NCBI RefSeq assembly: GCF_017742215.1
Contig: NZ_JAGHKP010000003.1
Coordinates: 186,001-250,000, forward strand
Length of the DNA stretch: 64,000 bases
Direction of reading: 5' to 3'
DNA from: Chitinophaga chungangae
Lineage (GTDB): Bacteria; Bacteroidota; Bacteroidia; Chitinophagales; Chitinophagaceae
Under the pieces are notes generated by a model. The model had not been told where the DNA came from and did not search any database. It saw only the letters and a list, made by a program, of their open reading frames with translations. Of this stretch, positions 16,344-26,525 are shown piece after piece. The translations under genes were made by a program, and so were the position numbers. Numbering within the stretch: the first letter of the stretch is position 1; each line of letters starts with the position of its first letter.

Positions 16344-18716
16344 ATGTTAAGGAATTATCTCAAAATCGCCTTGCGTAACCTGCAGAACAACAAGGTCTAT
16401 TCCACGATCAATATCGCCGGGCTCGCCGCCGGTATGGCCGTGGCGTTGCTGATCGGCCTGTGGATATGGGATGAAGTTTCGTTCGATAAATATCACAAGA
16501 CCTACGACCGCGCGGCGCAGGTAACGGTGCATACGACCATGGGCGGCCAGCTTTTCAGGGGCACCACCACTTCCATGCCGATGGGCACTGCGCTGCAGAA
16601 CGACTTTACGGCGGATTTCGAGCATGTGGCGCTTGCTTCGCATACGGCTGCGCACGTACTGGCCGCGGGAGATAAAAAGATATCGCAGACGGGCATGTGG
16701 GCGCAGGAATCTTTTCCCCTGATATTTTCTTTAAAGATGTTAAGCGGCGATGCACACGCCTTGAAAGACCCTTCTTCCGTATTGCTTTCCCGCTCGGTAG
16801 CGCAATCCCTTTTCGGCGATGCCGAAGCCGTTAATAAGATCGTTCGCGTAGACAACCGGTTTGATATGAAAGTGGCCGGGGTATACGAAGACCTTCCCCG
16901 CAACACGACCCATTACGTGATAAAGCTCCTGCTGCCCTGGGACCGTTACGTGAACAACACGGAAGACTGGATCAAAAACGCGCAGACGCAGTGGGACAAT
17001 CACATGTGCCGGGTGTACGTGCAGCTGGCGAAACGGGCGGATATTGAAAAGGTGGACGCCAAAATACGCAACGTGCCCACACCACACATTACTTTCGCCA
17101 AAGAAGAGCTGCGCCTTCACCCGATGGCGAAATGGCACCTGCACAGCGGATCGATCAACGGGCAACCGGCCGGCGGGCGTATCAAAACGGTGCGCCTCGT
17201 GGGCACTATCGGCATATTCGTGCTGTTGCTGGCCTGCATCAACTTTATGAACCTGTCCACCGCACGCAGCGAAAAACGCAGCAGGGAAGTGGGCATCCGC
17301 AAAGCGATCGGTTCCATGCGCGGCCAGCTCATGGGGCAGTTCCTCAGCGAATCGCTGGTCGTTACTTTTATTTCTTTGTTGCTCGCCTTGCTGCTGGTGC
17401 AGCTGTCGCTGCCATTTTTTAACGGGCTGACAGGGAAAGTTATTTCCATGCCCTGGCTGAATCCTGTGTTCTGGGCGATGGTACTGAGTTTCACGATCTT
17501 CACCGGCCTGGTCTCCGGCAGTTACCCCGCACTTTATTTATCAGGTTTTGAACCGGTGAAAGTATTGAAAGGAACATTCAGGCCGGGACGGTTTGCCGCG
17601 ATTCCCCGCAAAGTGCTGGTGGTAACGCAGTTCACGGTATCTATCGCCCTGATCATCGGCACGCTCATCGTTTACCGCCAGGTGCAGCATGCGCGCAACC
17701 GGCCGGTAGGTTATACCCGCGAAGGGCTGATCACCATCGACATGAACACGCCGGATATGGTCGGGCATTACGACGCCATCCGCAATGAACTGCTGCAAAC
17801 CGGCGCAGTGGCGGATATGGCGCAATCCAACAGCGCGCCGACGGAAGTATGGTCCAATAATCTCGTAGACTGGCAGGGGAAAGATCCTTCGCTGACGGTA
17901 AGCCCCGGCACCATCGCCGTATCGCACGATTTTGGCAGCACCATCGGCTGGACGATCAAGGAAGGGCGTGATTTTATGCGCGGTCATACGTCAGACACCG
18001 GCGCGTTCATCTTAAACGAATCCGCCGTGAAAATGACAGGCTTCAAAGAACCGCTGGGCAAAACGATGAAACTTTTCGGCGAGGACCATATGATCATCGG
18101 CGTAGTGAAAGACATGGTGATGGAATCGCCGTACGAGCCCATCCGCCCCACGATCTTTCATTTGCAGCCTTATTGGGCGAGGATGATCATGGTGCGGATC
18201 AAACCGGGCGTTTCCATCCGCGAAGGGCTGAACAAGATCGAGCCTGTATTTAAAAAATACAATCCCGGCAGCCCGTTCGTATACAAATTCACAGACGACG
18301 AATATGCCGCGAAGTTCGGCAACGAAGAACGCATTGCCAGCCTGACCACGTTCTTTTCTGTGCTCGCCATTTTTATTTCCTGTTTGGGTTTGTTCGGCCT
18401 TGCTTCTTTTGTAGCGGAAAAACGCACGAAAGAAATCGGTATCCGTAAAGTGATGGGCGCGTCCGTATTTAATCTCTGGAGAATGTTGTCCAAAGATTTC
18501 CTGGCGCTGGTGCTGGTCTCCTGCGCCGTGGCCGTTCCGCTCACCTGGTATTTCCTGCACCTGTGGCTGCAGCAATTCAATTACCGCACGCAGATATCCG
18601 GGTGGATCTTTGTGATGACCGCCATCGGCGCCATGCTGATCACGCTGGCCACGGTAAGTTACCAGGCGGTGAAAGCGGCGGTAATGAACCCGGTAAAAAG
18701 CCTGAAGGCGGAATGA
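16344..18716 (+). CDS. ABC transporter permease with two FtsX domains (MacB-like)
   Basis: The product is 790 residues, the common length of Bacteroidota FtsX-type permeases. An N-terminal membrane helix (about 20-42; TINIAGLAAGMAVALLIGLWI) is followed by a large periplasmic MacB-type core domain (to about 275), then three helices (about 285-395) with the FtsX motif REVGIRKAIGSMRGQL, then a further helix (VLVVTQFTVSIALIIGTLIVY), a second periplasmic domain, and a C-terminal FtsX module with TKEIGIRKVMGASV and helices to the end (MNPVKSLKAE). Such proteins couple cytoplasmic ATP hydrolysis to periplasmic conformational work and not to classical transport. No ATP-binding subunit is encoded next to it. 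It may have its own sigma-54 promoter just upstream. Confidence 0.9.
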   Translation: MLRNYLKIALRNLQNNKVYSTINIAGLAAGMAVALLIGLWIWDEVSFDKYHKTYDRAAQVTVHTTMGGQLFRGTTTSMPMGTALQNDFTADFEHVALASHTAAHVLAAGDKKISQTGMWAQESFPLIFSLKMLSGDAHALKDPSSVLLSRSVAQSLFGDAEAVNKIVRVDNRFDMKVAGVYEDLPRNTTHYVIKLLLPWDRYVNNTEDWIKNAQTQWDNHMCRVYVQLAKRADIEKVDAKIRNVPTPHITFAKEELRLHPMAKWHLHSGSINGQPAGGRIKTVRLVGTIGIFVLLLACINFMNLSTARSEKRSREVGIRKAIGSMRGQLMGQFLSESLVVTFISLLLALLLVQLSLPFFNGLTGKVISMPWLNPVFWAMVLSFTIFTGLVSGSYPALYLSGFEPVKVLKGTFRPGRFAAIPRKVLVVTQFTVSIALIIGTLIVYRQVQHARNRPVGYTREGLITIDMNTPDMVGHYDAIRNELLQTGAVADMAQSNSAPTEVWSNNLVDWQGKDPSLTVSPGTIAVSHDFGSTIGWTIKEGRDFMRGHTSDTGAFILNESAVKMTGFKEPLGKTMKLFGEDHMIIGVVKDMVMESPYEPIRPTIFHLQPYWARMIMVRIKPGVSIREGLNKIEPVFKKYNPGSPFVYKFTDDEYAAKFGNEERIASLTTFFSVLAIFISCLGLFGLASFVAEKRTKEIGIRKVMGASVFNLWRMLSKDFLALVLVSCAVAVPLTWYFLHLWLQQFNYRTQISGWIFVMTAIGAMLITLATVSYQAVKAAVMNPVKSLKAE

Positions 18717-18800
18717 TGGATTGCCCGGTTTTTCGTGTTTTAACCCTTAAAAAATCGATATAGCAACGGCGCCGCGCCGGTTTGTCACCCTAAAATGGCC

Positions 18801-18831
18801 TTGCATCCTATCAATCCGGTACATATCTTTA
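18801..18831 (+). promoter_or_regulatory. Bacteroidota-type promoter of the second FecI gene
   Basis: TTG at 18801-18803 and TATCTTTA at 18824-18831 are separated by 20 bases, one base off the TTG-N19-TAnnTTTG consensus and with a single mismatch (A for the final G). The predicted transcription start near 18838 leaves a leader of about 36 bases before the TTG start codon of FecI. Confidence 0.5.
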
Positions 18832-18873
18832 TCCGGTTTCACAGTAAAAATCAAAATCTTAAACACGAGCGAG

Positions 18874-19461
18874 TTGTACGCGAGCCTGAATGATAGCGCA
18901 CTATGGGCGAAGGTGACGGAAGGGGATAAGGAGGCGCTGGCCTTCGTATACCGCACCTCGTTTCCCGCTTTATTCCGTTACGGCATGAAATTGCAGGCAG
19001 ACGAAAGCCTCGTAAAAGATTGCATCCACGATCTTTTTGTGACCATCTGGCTCAGCCGCGAGCGGCTTTCCTCCACCGATTCCATTAAATATTATTTACT
19101 CGCAAGCTTGAAAAGGCGCATCAGCGCGCAGCTGCAGAAAAATGCGGTGGACAGTTTCGAAGACGTGCCCGAAACCGTGGCCATTTCGGCTTCTCCGGAA
19201 GAAAACATCATCCGCGAGCAGGCCGGGCAGGAGTTGCAGCTGAAACTGGTGAAAATGATGGGCCAGCTGCCGCCGCGCCAGCAGGAAATATTACACCTCC
19301 GCTTTTACGAGGGGCTTAGCCCGCAGGAAACCGCCAATATCATGGACCTCAGCCTCAATTCCTCTTACGTGCTGCTGTCCAAGGCGCTGAATTTTCTTAA
19401 AAAACACAGCGAAGGGCTTAAATGTGCTCTTTTTATCGTCATTCAACTCATTCATTTATAA
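18874..19461 (+). CDS. ECF-type sigma factor (FecI-like), TTG start
   Basis: The product is 195 residues. No ATG or GTG is available upstream in frame, and the family N-terminus (YASLNDSALWAKVTEGDKEALAFVYRTSF) begins directly after the TTG at 18874, so TTG is taken as the start. Region 2 includes ESLVKDCIHDLFVTIWLSRERL (about 48-70), and region 4 includes QLPPRQQEILHLRFYEGLSPQETANIM (about 130-160) followed by the DNA-reading helix NSSYVLLSKALNFL. It is the first gene of a FecI-FecR-SusC cassette. The factor should activate the SusC/SusD operon starting at 20709. The FecR gene begins 82 bases downstream. Confidence 0.9.
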   Translation: MYASLNDSALWAKVTEGDKEALAFVYRTSFPALFRYGMKLQADESLVKDCIHDLFVTIWLSRERLSSTDSIKYYLLASLKRRISAQLQKNAVDSFEDVPETVAISASPEENIIREQAGQELQLKLVKMMGQLPPRQQEILHLRFYEGLSPQETANIMDLSLNSSYVLLSKALNFLKKHSEGLKCALFIVIQLIHL

Positions 19462-19543
19462 TCAGTTGAAAAAATTTTAAAAAAAAGCGGGAAAACGCGC
19501 TAAGATTTTACCCGTTTCCCGCTTTACCATATAAGTACCGATA

Positions 19544-20563
19544 ATGACATTCAGCAATTTCACGACGCAAGATTTTTTGCAGCACCCGGACTTCCGGAAA
19601 TGGGTGCTTGAGCAGGACGAAGCAGCCGCCGCTTTCTGGGCGGGTTGGCTGCGGGACAACCCTGGCCGGGAAAAAGAGCTGCTGGACGCAAAAGAGATAC
19701 TGCTGGCCCTTCAGGCCCATACGCACACGCCCCCGGAAGGCGCCGAAGCGGAAACCTGGAACAGGATCGCGCGGAGCATGGAAGAGGGAGCGAAGGTGGT
19801 GCGGATGCCTGTGGCGAAACGCCGCGTTTCCGCCGGCATGTGGCTCGGTTATGCCGTGGTCACGATCGGTATTCTTGCGCTGGCAGCCGTTTGGCTGCTG
19901 AAGGCGGAGGAAATTACGTACGAGACGGCCATGGGCGAGATCCGGACGATCGAACTGCCCGACCATTCCGTGATCAGGCTGAACGGCAATTCCGGCATTC
20001 GTTATGAAAGCGGTTGGGAAAAAGGCGCGCCGAGGGAAGTGTACCTTACCGGCGAAGCATTTTTCACCGTTACGCAACAGCCGGGAGCCGAGCCTTTTAT
20101 TGTACATACCAACGATCTGCAGATACGCGTGCTCGGTACGTCGTTCAACGTCAACACCCGCCGCAAGGCCACACAGGTGGTGCTAAGCAACGGCAAAGTG
20201 CAGCTGGTGCCGAACGACAACAAAAACGCAAGGCCCATCACGATGTCGCCCGGCGATATGGTCGTGTATTCGGAAGCTACCACTACAATGGTGACCAAAC
20301 AGGTGGAACCGGAAAATTATTGCTCGTGGCGCAACAAAGTGCTCGAGTTCACCGATGCGCCGATCAAAGATGTGGTGCGCGCGCTGCAGGAAAACATGGG
20401 CGTGACCATCGAGCCGGAAGATGCGGGCCTCGGCGACCAGACATTCACAGGAAGCATACCATTAGACGATATCGGGATTTTCTTTAAAACGATCTCCCGC
20501 ACATTTGACGTAGAGATAGAAAAAACAGGTTCAAATTCATACCGGATCAGCAAGCATAACTAA
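19544..20563 (+). CDS. FecR-family anti-sigma factor
   Basis: The product is 339 residues. A short cytoplasmic domain (1-92) includes DFLQHPDFRKWVLEQDEAAAAFW, the usual opening of this group. One membrane span lies at about 98-119 (MWLGYAVVTIGILALAAVWLL). The periplasmic FecR domain starts near GEIRTIELPDHSVIRLNGNS and contains VYLTGEAFFTV and IRVLGTSFNVNTR. The C-terminal module (VLEFTDAPIKDVVRALQENMGVTIE, then FTGSIPLDDIGIFFKTIS) resembles the STN fold itself and is thought to face the SusC STN domain. It relays the outer-membrane signal to the FecI encoded upstream. Confidence 0.92.
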   Translation: MTFSNFTTQDFLQHPDFRKWVLEQDEAAAAFWAGWLRDNPGREKELLDAKEILLALQAHTHTPPEGAEAETWNRIARSMEEGAKVVRMPVAKRRVSAGMWLGYAVVTIGILALAAVWLLKAEEITYETAMGEIRTIELPDHSVIRLNGNSGIRYESGWEKGAPREVYLTGEAFFTVTQQPGAEPFIVHTNDLQIRVLGTSFNVNTRRKATQVVLSNGKVQLVPNDNKNARPITMSPGDMVVYSEATTTMVTKQVEPENYCSWRNKVLEFTDAPIKDVVRALQENMGVTIEPEDAGLGDQTFTGSIPLDDIGIFFKTISRTFDVEIEKTGSNSYRISKHN

Positions 20564-20708
20564 GCACAGTTAATTATTGGTCTTTCCCGCGAAGGCGCGG
20601 GGCTATGTCGATATAAATTCCCGTTAAAATAAGCGGGGCAGGCCGTGCCATGCCTGCAAGGAGGTAAATCAAAAATCAATCAAAACAACCAACCAAAAAT
20701 CTATTGTT

Positions 20709-23700
20709 ATGGTAGAATTTTACGCGGGGAAATTTCGTAGAGGTCTTGTTCTGGCTTTATTGCTGCCTGCCGCGGCGTTGAGCGGGGGCGTAAAGGCCGC
20801 GGCCAAGGCATCGCCCGGGTATTTTGAGATGCAGAACGTTCCCGCGGACGGAAAGCCGTTGCCGCTGAAGGATGTATTATCGCAGATCGAACAGGAGTAT
20901 AAGGTCCGCATCAATTACATCGGCAACACCATCCAGGGCGTGAACGTAAAAAAGCCCGCCGCGCGGAGAAACGGGGAAAGGATGGAAGATTACCTCAACC
21001 AGTTCCTGGTGCCCGCCGGACTTAAAGCAGAACAGGCGGGGCTGGGACAGTTCATCGTTTACAAATTCGGAAATCAAAAACCAACCCGTACCAACAGCGG
21101 CAATAGCACGGTGCAGCAGCCTTCCGCCAGCCAGCCCATGCAGCTGGAAGCCGTAGTGGCGCAACAGGCGGGCATCACCGGGCAGGTAACCGAGGAATCG
21201 GGTGTGCCGCTGCCCGGCGTTACCGTGGTGGTGAAAGGCACCTTCAACGGCGCCAAAACCAACGAAAAAGGCCGCTACACGCTCAACAATGTGCCAAAAG
21301 AAGCGGTGCTGGTATTCAGTTACCTCGGTTACAAAACCCAGGAAATAAAAGTGAACGGCCGCACCAGCCTCGACGTGAAACTGCTCACCGACGTTCAGTC
21401 CATGAAAGACTTCGTGGTGAACGGCTATCAGAAACTCAAAAAAGAAAGTTACACCGGTTCCGCCATCGTGATCACCGGCGAAGAGATCAAACGGTTTAAC
21501 CCGCAGAATATCCTTGCCAGCATCCAGGCGTACGATCCTTCGTTCCGCATCGTGGAGAACAATCTCGCGGGCTCCAATCCCAACGCGCTTCCCAACATCA
21601 ACGTAAGAGGCGCCACGGCCGTGCCCGCGGGTGATCCCAAATTATTGTCGCGCAGCTCGCTCGCTACTGTTACCAACCTCCCCATGTTCATGGTAGACGG
21701 TTACCAGGTGGGCATTCAAACCATTTACGACCTCGACGTGAACCGCATCGAAATGATCACCCTGCTGAAAGACGCCGCGGCCACCGCTATCTACGGTTCC
21801 CGCGCATCCAACGGCATCGTGGTGATACAAACCAAACTGCCGAAAGAAGGCAGCCTGGAAGTGTATTATAATTACGAGCTGAACGTAACCACGCCCGATC
21901 TCACCGCCTACAAAGTACTGAACGCGGAAGAAAAGCTCGAATACGAGCGCCTGGCGGGATTGTATTCATCCAACTCCGTTGACCCGCCGGACGAGCTGGC
22001 GCAAAAATATTACGCCAAAAGAAAGAACGTACTGGCCGGCGTGAACACTTACTGGCTCAGCCAGCCGCTCAGCACCGATTTCGGGCACAAACATTCCATC
22101 AGCCTGCAGGGCGGCAGCCCTTCCATCCGTTACGGCGTAGACGCGCGTTACCAGACCAACAACGGCGTGATGAAAGGCTCCGGCAGGGACCGTTACAGTC
22201 TTGCCAACAGTCTTTCCTACAATCTCAAAAACAACAAACTCCTTTTCCGCAACAGCTTCACCATTTCGCAGGTGAACGGCACGGAATCGCCGTACGGACT
22301 GTTTTCAGACTATGTGCGCATGAACCCGTATTACCCGCGCACCGATTCCGCGGGCAGGATCGTGCCGACCGTAGACCAGTGGAATTACCTCAGCAACGAA
22401 GACCGTATCAGCGGCGACCGCGTGCTGGCACCGGTGTTTAACCCGCTGTACGAAGCCACCACCGGCAGTTTCAACAAAACGGAATACACCGAGTTCATCG
22501 ATAACTTCGCCATCGAATACAATCCTTCCACTGCATGGAGGGTGAACGGAAATATCAGTCTCACCAAACGCAAAAGCACAGACGACCGTTTTGTATCGCC
22601 GCTGAGCAACCAGTTCTATTACGACAAAGGCGATGCGCTGAAAGACCGTGGCCGTTATTATTACAGGGCCGTACAGGAAACGCAGGTAGACGGCAGCCTG
22701 ACCGTGAACTACAACAAAACGCTGGCCGGTTCCCACTTTCTCAACTTCTCGCTGGGCACCAACATCCAGGCAGCTAAGTACACCGGGCGCGAATTTGTGG
22801 CGCAGGGTTTTACCAATGACCGTTTTACCGACGTATCGTTTGCGCGCGGTTATGAGAAAGAAAGAGCGCCCACCGGTTCAGTTACCGAACAAAGGCTGAT
22901 CGGCGCTTTCCTGTCTATGAACTACTCCTACCAGAACCGCTTCCTGATGGACGGTACCGTGAGGGTGGACGGCTCCAGCAAATTCGGTTCCGAATCGCGC
23001 ATGGCGCCTTTCTGGAGCTACGGCCTGGGCTGGAACCTGCACAACGAAAAATTCATGCGCAACACCGTTTTTAACCAGCTGCGCATCAAAGCCACCACCG
23101 GTCTTACCGGCGATGTAAGTTTCCCGGCCTACCTGTCTAACACTACCTACAACTATTATACTTCCGACTGGTATTCTACCGGCGTAGGCGCGGTGTTTGC
23201 CGGTTACGGCAATTCGAACCTGAAATGGCAGCGCACGCGCAACTACGACCTGAGCATGGAGATCTCCATGTTCAAAGACCGCCTGTATATTTCTCCACGT
23301 TATTACCACAAACTCACCCGCGACCTGCTGACCGATGTGAACGTTGCGCCCAGCACCGGTTTCAGCCAGTACAAAGAAAACCTCGGTGAGATGGTGAACA
23401 AAGGGTACGAGGTGTACTTCCGCGCCAACATACTGCGCGGCAAAAACTGGTCGTTCAACCTCAACGCCAACCTGGGCCACAACACCAACATTATCACCAA
23501 AATTTCCAACTCGCTGAAAAGCTACAACGACGAGGTGAACAAAAACCAGCAGATCGATTCCTCGCTGAGAACGCGCCCGCTGCTGCGTTTCCAGGAAGGC
23601 CAGAGCCTCAACACCATTTACGCCGTGAAAAGCCTCGGCATCGATCCGGAGAACGGAAGGGAAATATTCCTCCGGCCAGACGGCACCACCACTTACGACT

Positions 23701-24188
23701 ACGATGTGCGTAACACCGTGGCGGTGGGAGATATGACGCCGGACTTCGACGGGTATTTCGGCGGCAGCTTCGTGTACAAAAGTTTTATGGTGGAATTCAG
23801 TTTTTATGCGAAAATGGGCGGCGACATTTACAATCAAACGCTCATCGACCGCGTGGAGAACGCCGACCCGAAGTATAATGTGGACAGCCGCGTGCTCACA
23901 GAAAGATGGCGCAAGCCCGGCGACCGCACGTTCTACAAAAACATCGCGGACCTCACCACTACCAAGGCCACCAGCCGTTTTGTACAGCGGGAGAACAGGC
24001 TTGAGTTCAAAAGCGTGTACGCTTCGTGGGAAGCGCCTTCCAGCCTTTACAAACGCCTGAAGATGAAAAGCCTCCGCGTGGCGCTCAACCTCAACGACCT
24101 GGCTTACTGGTCCAGCCTGCAGATAGAGCGCGGCATCGATTACCCGTTTGCACGGAGCTTCACTTTTTCATTAGCCACCCGATTCTAA
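20709..24188 (+). CDS. SusC-family TonB-dependent transporter with STN domain
   Basis: The product is 1159 residues. A signal peptide (1-31, ending GGVKAAA) precedes an STN-like domain (about 48-125; LPLKDVLSQIEQEYKVRINYIG), a Q/S/T-rich linker, a carboxypeptidase-D-like domain (about 153-228; GITGQVTEESGVPLPGVTVVVKG), the TonB-box region SMKDFVVNGYQKLKKESYTG, and the plug (LLKDAAATAIYGSRASNGIVVI) and barrel, ending FTFSLATRF. The plug has an insertion around LPMFMVDGYQVGIQTIYDLDVN typical of SusC proteins linked to DUF4843 and PKD-like lipoproteins. It starts 145 bases after FecR; two short hairpins lie in that gap (20586-20601 and about 20637-20656). Cargo is unknown. Confidence 0.94.
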   Translation: MVEFYAGKFRRGLVLALLLPAAALSGGVKAAAKASPGYFEMQNVPADGKPLPLKDVLSQIEQEYKVRINYIGNTIQGVNVKKPAARRNGERMEDYLNQFLVPAGLKAEQAGLGQFIVYKFGNQKPTRTNSGNSTVQQPSASQPMQLEAVVAQQAGITGQVTEESGVPLPGVTVVVKGTFNGAKTNEKGRYTLNNVPKEAVLVFSYLGYKTQEIKVNGRTSLDVKLLTDVQSMKDFVVNGYQKLKKESYTGSAIVITGEEIKRFNPQNILASIQAYDPSFRIVENNLAGSNPNALPNINVRGATAVPAGDPKLLSRSSLATVTNLPMFMVDGYQVGIQTIYDLDVNRIEMITLLKDAAATAIYGSRASNGIVVIQTKLPKEGSLEVYYNYELNVTTPDLTAYKVLNAEEKLEYERLAGLYSSNSVDPPDELAQKYYAKRKNVLAGVNTYWLSQPLSTDFGHKHSISLQGGSPSIRYGVDARYQTNNGVMKGSGRDRYSLANSLSYNLKNNKLLFRNSFTISQVNGTESPYGLFSDYVRMNPYYPRTDSAGRIVPTVDQWNYLSNEDRISGDRVLAPVFNPLYEATTGSFNKTEYTEFIDNFAIEYNPSTAWRVNGNISLTKRKSTDDRFVSPLSNQFYYDKGDALKDRGRYYYRAVQETQVDGSLTVNYNKTLAGSHFLNFSLGTNIQAAKYTGREFVAQGFTNDRFTDVSFARGYEKERAPTGSVTEQRLIGAFLSMNYSYQNRFLMDGTVRVDGSSKFGSESRMAPFWSYGLGWNLHNEKFMRNTVFNQLRIKATTGLTGDVSFPAYLSNTTYNYYTSDWYSTGVGAVFAGYGNSNLKWQRTRNYDLSMEISMFKDRLYISPRYYHKLTRDLLTDVNVAPSTGFSQYKENLGEMVNKGYEVYFRANILRGKNWSFNLNANLGHNTNIITKISNSLKSYNDEVNKNQQIDSSLRTRPLLRFQEGQSLNTIYAVKSLGIDPENGREIFLRPDGTTTYDYDVRNTVAVGDMTPDFDGYFGGSFVYKSFMVEFSFYAKMGGDIYNQTLIDRVENADPKYNVDSRVLTERWRKPGDRTFYKNIADLTTTKATSRFVQRENRLEFKSVYASWEAPSSLYKRLKMKSLRVALNLNDLAYWSSLQIERGIDYPFARSFTFSLATRF

Positions 24189-24200
24189 AAAAGACCGACA

Positions 24201-25664
24201 ATGAAGCAATACCTGATAACGATCATCACCATATGCACGCTGGCTTCCTGCAGCAAGTGGCTGGACGTAACGCCGGCCTCGGAAGTGAGCAAAGACGCGC
24301 TGTTCAGCACCGAAGACGGTTTTAAGGAAGCCGTGAACGGGATGTACGGCAGGCTGACCAAAGAAGACCTGTTTGGCCGCGAACTGACCGCGGGCACGCT
24401 GGACGCGCTGGCGCAGAACTATACCGTAGACGTAAACGATCCCTGGAGATACCGTCCTACGATGCAGTACAACTACCAGGACCAGTATTTCATGAGCCGC
24501 CGCGACGAGATATGGAAAGGCCTTTACAATGTGGTCGCCAACGCCAATCTCATCCTCGAAAATGTGGACGCGAAAAAGAACCTGTTCAAAGGCGTGAATT
24601 ACGAACTGGTGAAAGGAGAGGCCCTGGCGATGCGCGCTTATTGTCATTTCGACCTGCTGCGCCTGTTCGCCGGATCGTACGCGGTGGATAAAAGCGGCAA
24701 AGGCATTCCTTATACCACCAGCTTCAGCAACAAAACGCCGGAAATGAAGAAAGTGGAAGAAGCGCTGGACCTGGTGATCAAAGACCTGCTGGACGCGAAG
24801 GAACTGCTGCGCGCCACCGACCCGATCCGTTCGCCGGGTTATAAAGTGGGCTATCCCGAAGGCGATACCACCACCGAAGCGGACGCGCCCGACCTGTTTT
24901 TACAGGAGCGCCGCCACCGGCTGAACTATTATGCCGTATGCGGGGAACTGGCGCGCGCTTATCTCTACAAAGGCGACAAAGACGCCGCGCTCGGCAATGC
25001 GCTGGAAGTGATCGGCTCCGCGAAATTCCCTTTCACGAAAGCCACCGATTTCCTCAACCCGGATGATGAGAAAAAAGACCGCATTCTATACAAGGAGCTG
25101 ATCTTCGGGATCTACGCGCCCAATGCCAATCAAACCCTCCGCGATGTGATAGACAACGGCATAGCGGCCCTGTACCTGCAGCCGGCGGAGTGCCGGAGCA
25201 TTTACGAAGTAGGCGGCGTAGGTGCGGAAGATTACCGGTATAAACAATGGTTCGAGGAAAGGTCTTCCGCAGCCGGCAGTTACCTCCGCGTGATGAAATA
25301 CACCCGCGACGGCGACCGGAACCTGCACAACCTGATGCTGCCGGCCATGCGCCTCAGCGAAATGTATTACATCGCCGCGGAATGCACCTTCGACAAAAAT
25401 CCCGCCGAAGCATGGGGATATTTTAATACCGTAAGGCTCAACCGCGGCATCGGCGTAAGCCTCAGCGATCCTTCCCGCACGGTGTTTATGAACGAACTGC
25501 TGAAAGAAGCCCGGAAAGAATTTTTCTCCGAAGGCCAGCTGTTCTACATGTACAAAAGGCTGAACGCAAATATCGCCGGCCCGCAGGGCAGCGTGATATC
25601 GGCAGGTAACGCAGTGTTTGTGCTGCCTTTCCCCGACGACGAAATCGCATACGGTAACCGATAA
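24201..25664 (+). CDS. SusD/RagB-family lipoprotein
   Basis: The product is 487 residues with signal MKQYLITIITICTLASC (lipobox TLASC) and the characteristic start SKWLDVTPASEVSKDALFSTEDGFKEAVNGMY. The helical core includes LVKGEALAMRAYCHFDLLRLF, and the distal SusD part ends with RKEFFSEGQLFYMYKRLN and VFVLPFPDDEIAYGNR. It pairs with the SusC encoded 12 bases upstream. This SusD subtype, followed by DUF4843, PKD-like and thioredoxin genes in the same order, recurs in Chitinophagaceae and Sphingobacteriaceae; no glycoside hydrolase accompanies it here, so a peptide or metal-ligand substrate is as plausible as a glycan. Confidence 0.92.
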   Translation: MKQYLITIITICTLASCSKWLDVTPASEVSKDALFSTEDGFKEAVNGMYGRLTKEDLFGRELTAGTLDALAQNYTVDVNDPWRYRPTMQYNYQDQYFMSRRDEIWKGLYNVVANANLILENVDAKKNLFKGVNYELVKGEALAMRAYCHFDLLRLFAGSYAVDKSGKGIPYTTSFSNKTPEMKKVEEALDLVIKDLLDAKELLRATDPIRSPGYKVGYPEGDTTTEADAPDLFLQERRHRLNYYAVCGELARAYLYKGDKDAALGNALEVIGSAKFPFTKATDFLNPDDEKKDRILYKELIFGIYAPNANQTLRDVIDNGIAALYLQPAECRSIYEVGGVGAEDYRYKQWFEERSSAAGSYLRVMKYTRDGDRNLHNLMLPAMRLSEMYYIAAECTFDKNPAEAWGYFNTVRLNRGIGVSLSDPSRTVFMNELLKEARKEFFSEGQLFYMYKRLNANIAGPQGSVISAGNAVFVLPFPDDEIAYGNR

Positions 25665-25675
25665 AAACAACAGCG

Positions 25676-26509
25676 ATGAAAAAGATCCTCACCTATATTT
25701 TCATAACCGCCGCGGCGCTCTCCGCCTGCAAAAAAACGGAAGAGCAGCTGTTTTCCTCACCGGACGGCGTGTATTTCGACTTCAACGACCCGCTGAAAAA
25801 CAATCTGCGTACAGACAGCGTGCTGTATTCCTTCGCATTGTTCCCAGAAAAGTCTGTAGACACGGTTTGGCTGCCCGTGCGTATTACCGGGTCGCGCCGC
25901 AGCGAAGCGCGGTTTTTCCGCATCGCGCCGGTAGACAGCGCTACCACGGCCGTGGCGGACAAACATTACAAAGCCCTGGAAAAAGAATACGAAATGCCCG
26001 CGGACAGCGGTGTGGCACGGGTGCCTATCATCCTAATGGCGTCCGATCCTGCGCTGACTAGCACCACCGTTCGCCTGAAGCTGCGCCTGCTGCCCACAGA
26101 AGATTTTACCGTGCCCAACCCGGCGTACGATTCCGCCAAGGTGATATTTTCCAACCGGCTGGAGAAGCCCGTTTGGTGGGACGTATGGAGCTCCGAGATA
26201 GGCGCTTATTCCCGCGTGAAATATGAACTGTTCATCCGCGTTACCGGCACCTCCGAGCTGCCGCGCACCTTCGACGCGCAGGTGTTGCCCAAAGTACTGT
26301 ATTACACGCGCCGTTTCAGGAACTTTTTAGGCAGCCCGGTGAGCTGGGTGGAAGAGAACCCGCAGGCCGGTTATACGCTGGAGCCTGCCGGTGCCGGCAA
26401 ATACAACTTCTTCAGTGTTACCAACCCGGAGAAAAAATACCTGCTGGAGTTGAACCCGGCGGATAACAAATATTATTTCACGGACGAGAACGGTAAACGG
26501 ATCGTTTAA
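25676..26509 (+). CDS. DUF4843-type lipoprotein
   Basis: The product is 277 residues. The signal MKKILTYIFITAAALSAC gives a lipobox ALSAC at Cys18. The mature part opens KKTEEQLFSSPDGVYFDFND, the hallmark of DUF4843 proteins, followed by a Calx-beta-like sandwich (DTVWLPVRITGSRRSEARFF ... TTVRLKLRLLPTEDFTV) and a C-terminal mixed domain (about 170-277) with KPVWWDVWSSEIGAYSRVKYELF. No catalytic motif is visible. It lies 11 bases after SusD and 16 bases before the PKD-like gene, so it is an accessory of this uptake system, probably surface exposed and involved in binding. Confidence 0.82.
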   Translation: MKKILTYIFITAAALSACKKTEEQLFSSPDGVYFDFNDPLKNNLRTDSVLYSFALFPEKSVDTVWLPVRITGSRRSEARFFRIAPVDSATTAVADKHYKALEKEYEMPADSGVARVPIILMASDPALTSTTVRLKLRLLPTEDFTVPNPAYDSAKVIFSNRLEKPVWWDVWSSEIGAYSRVKYELFIRVTGTSELPRTFDAQVLPKVLYYTRRFRNFLGSPVSWVEENPQAGYTLEPAGAGKYNFFSVTNPEKKYLLELNPADNKYYFTDENGKRIV

Positions 26510-26525
26510 CGCCAAACAGCAAAAC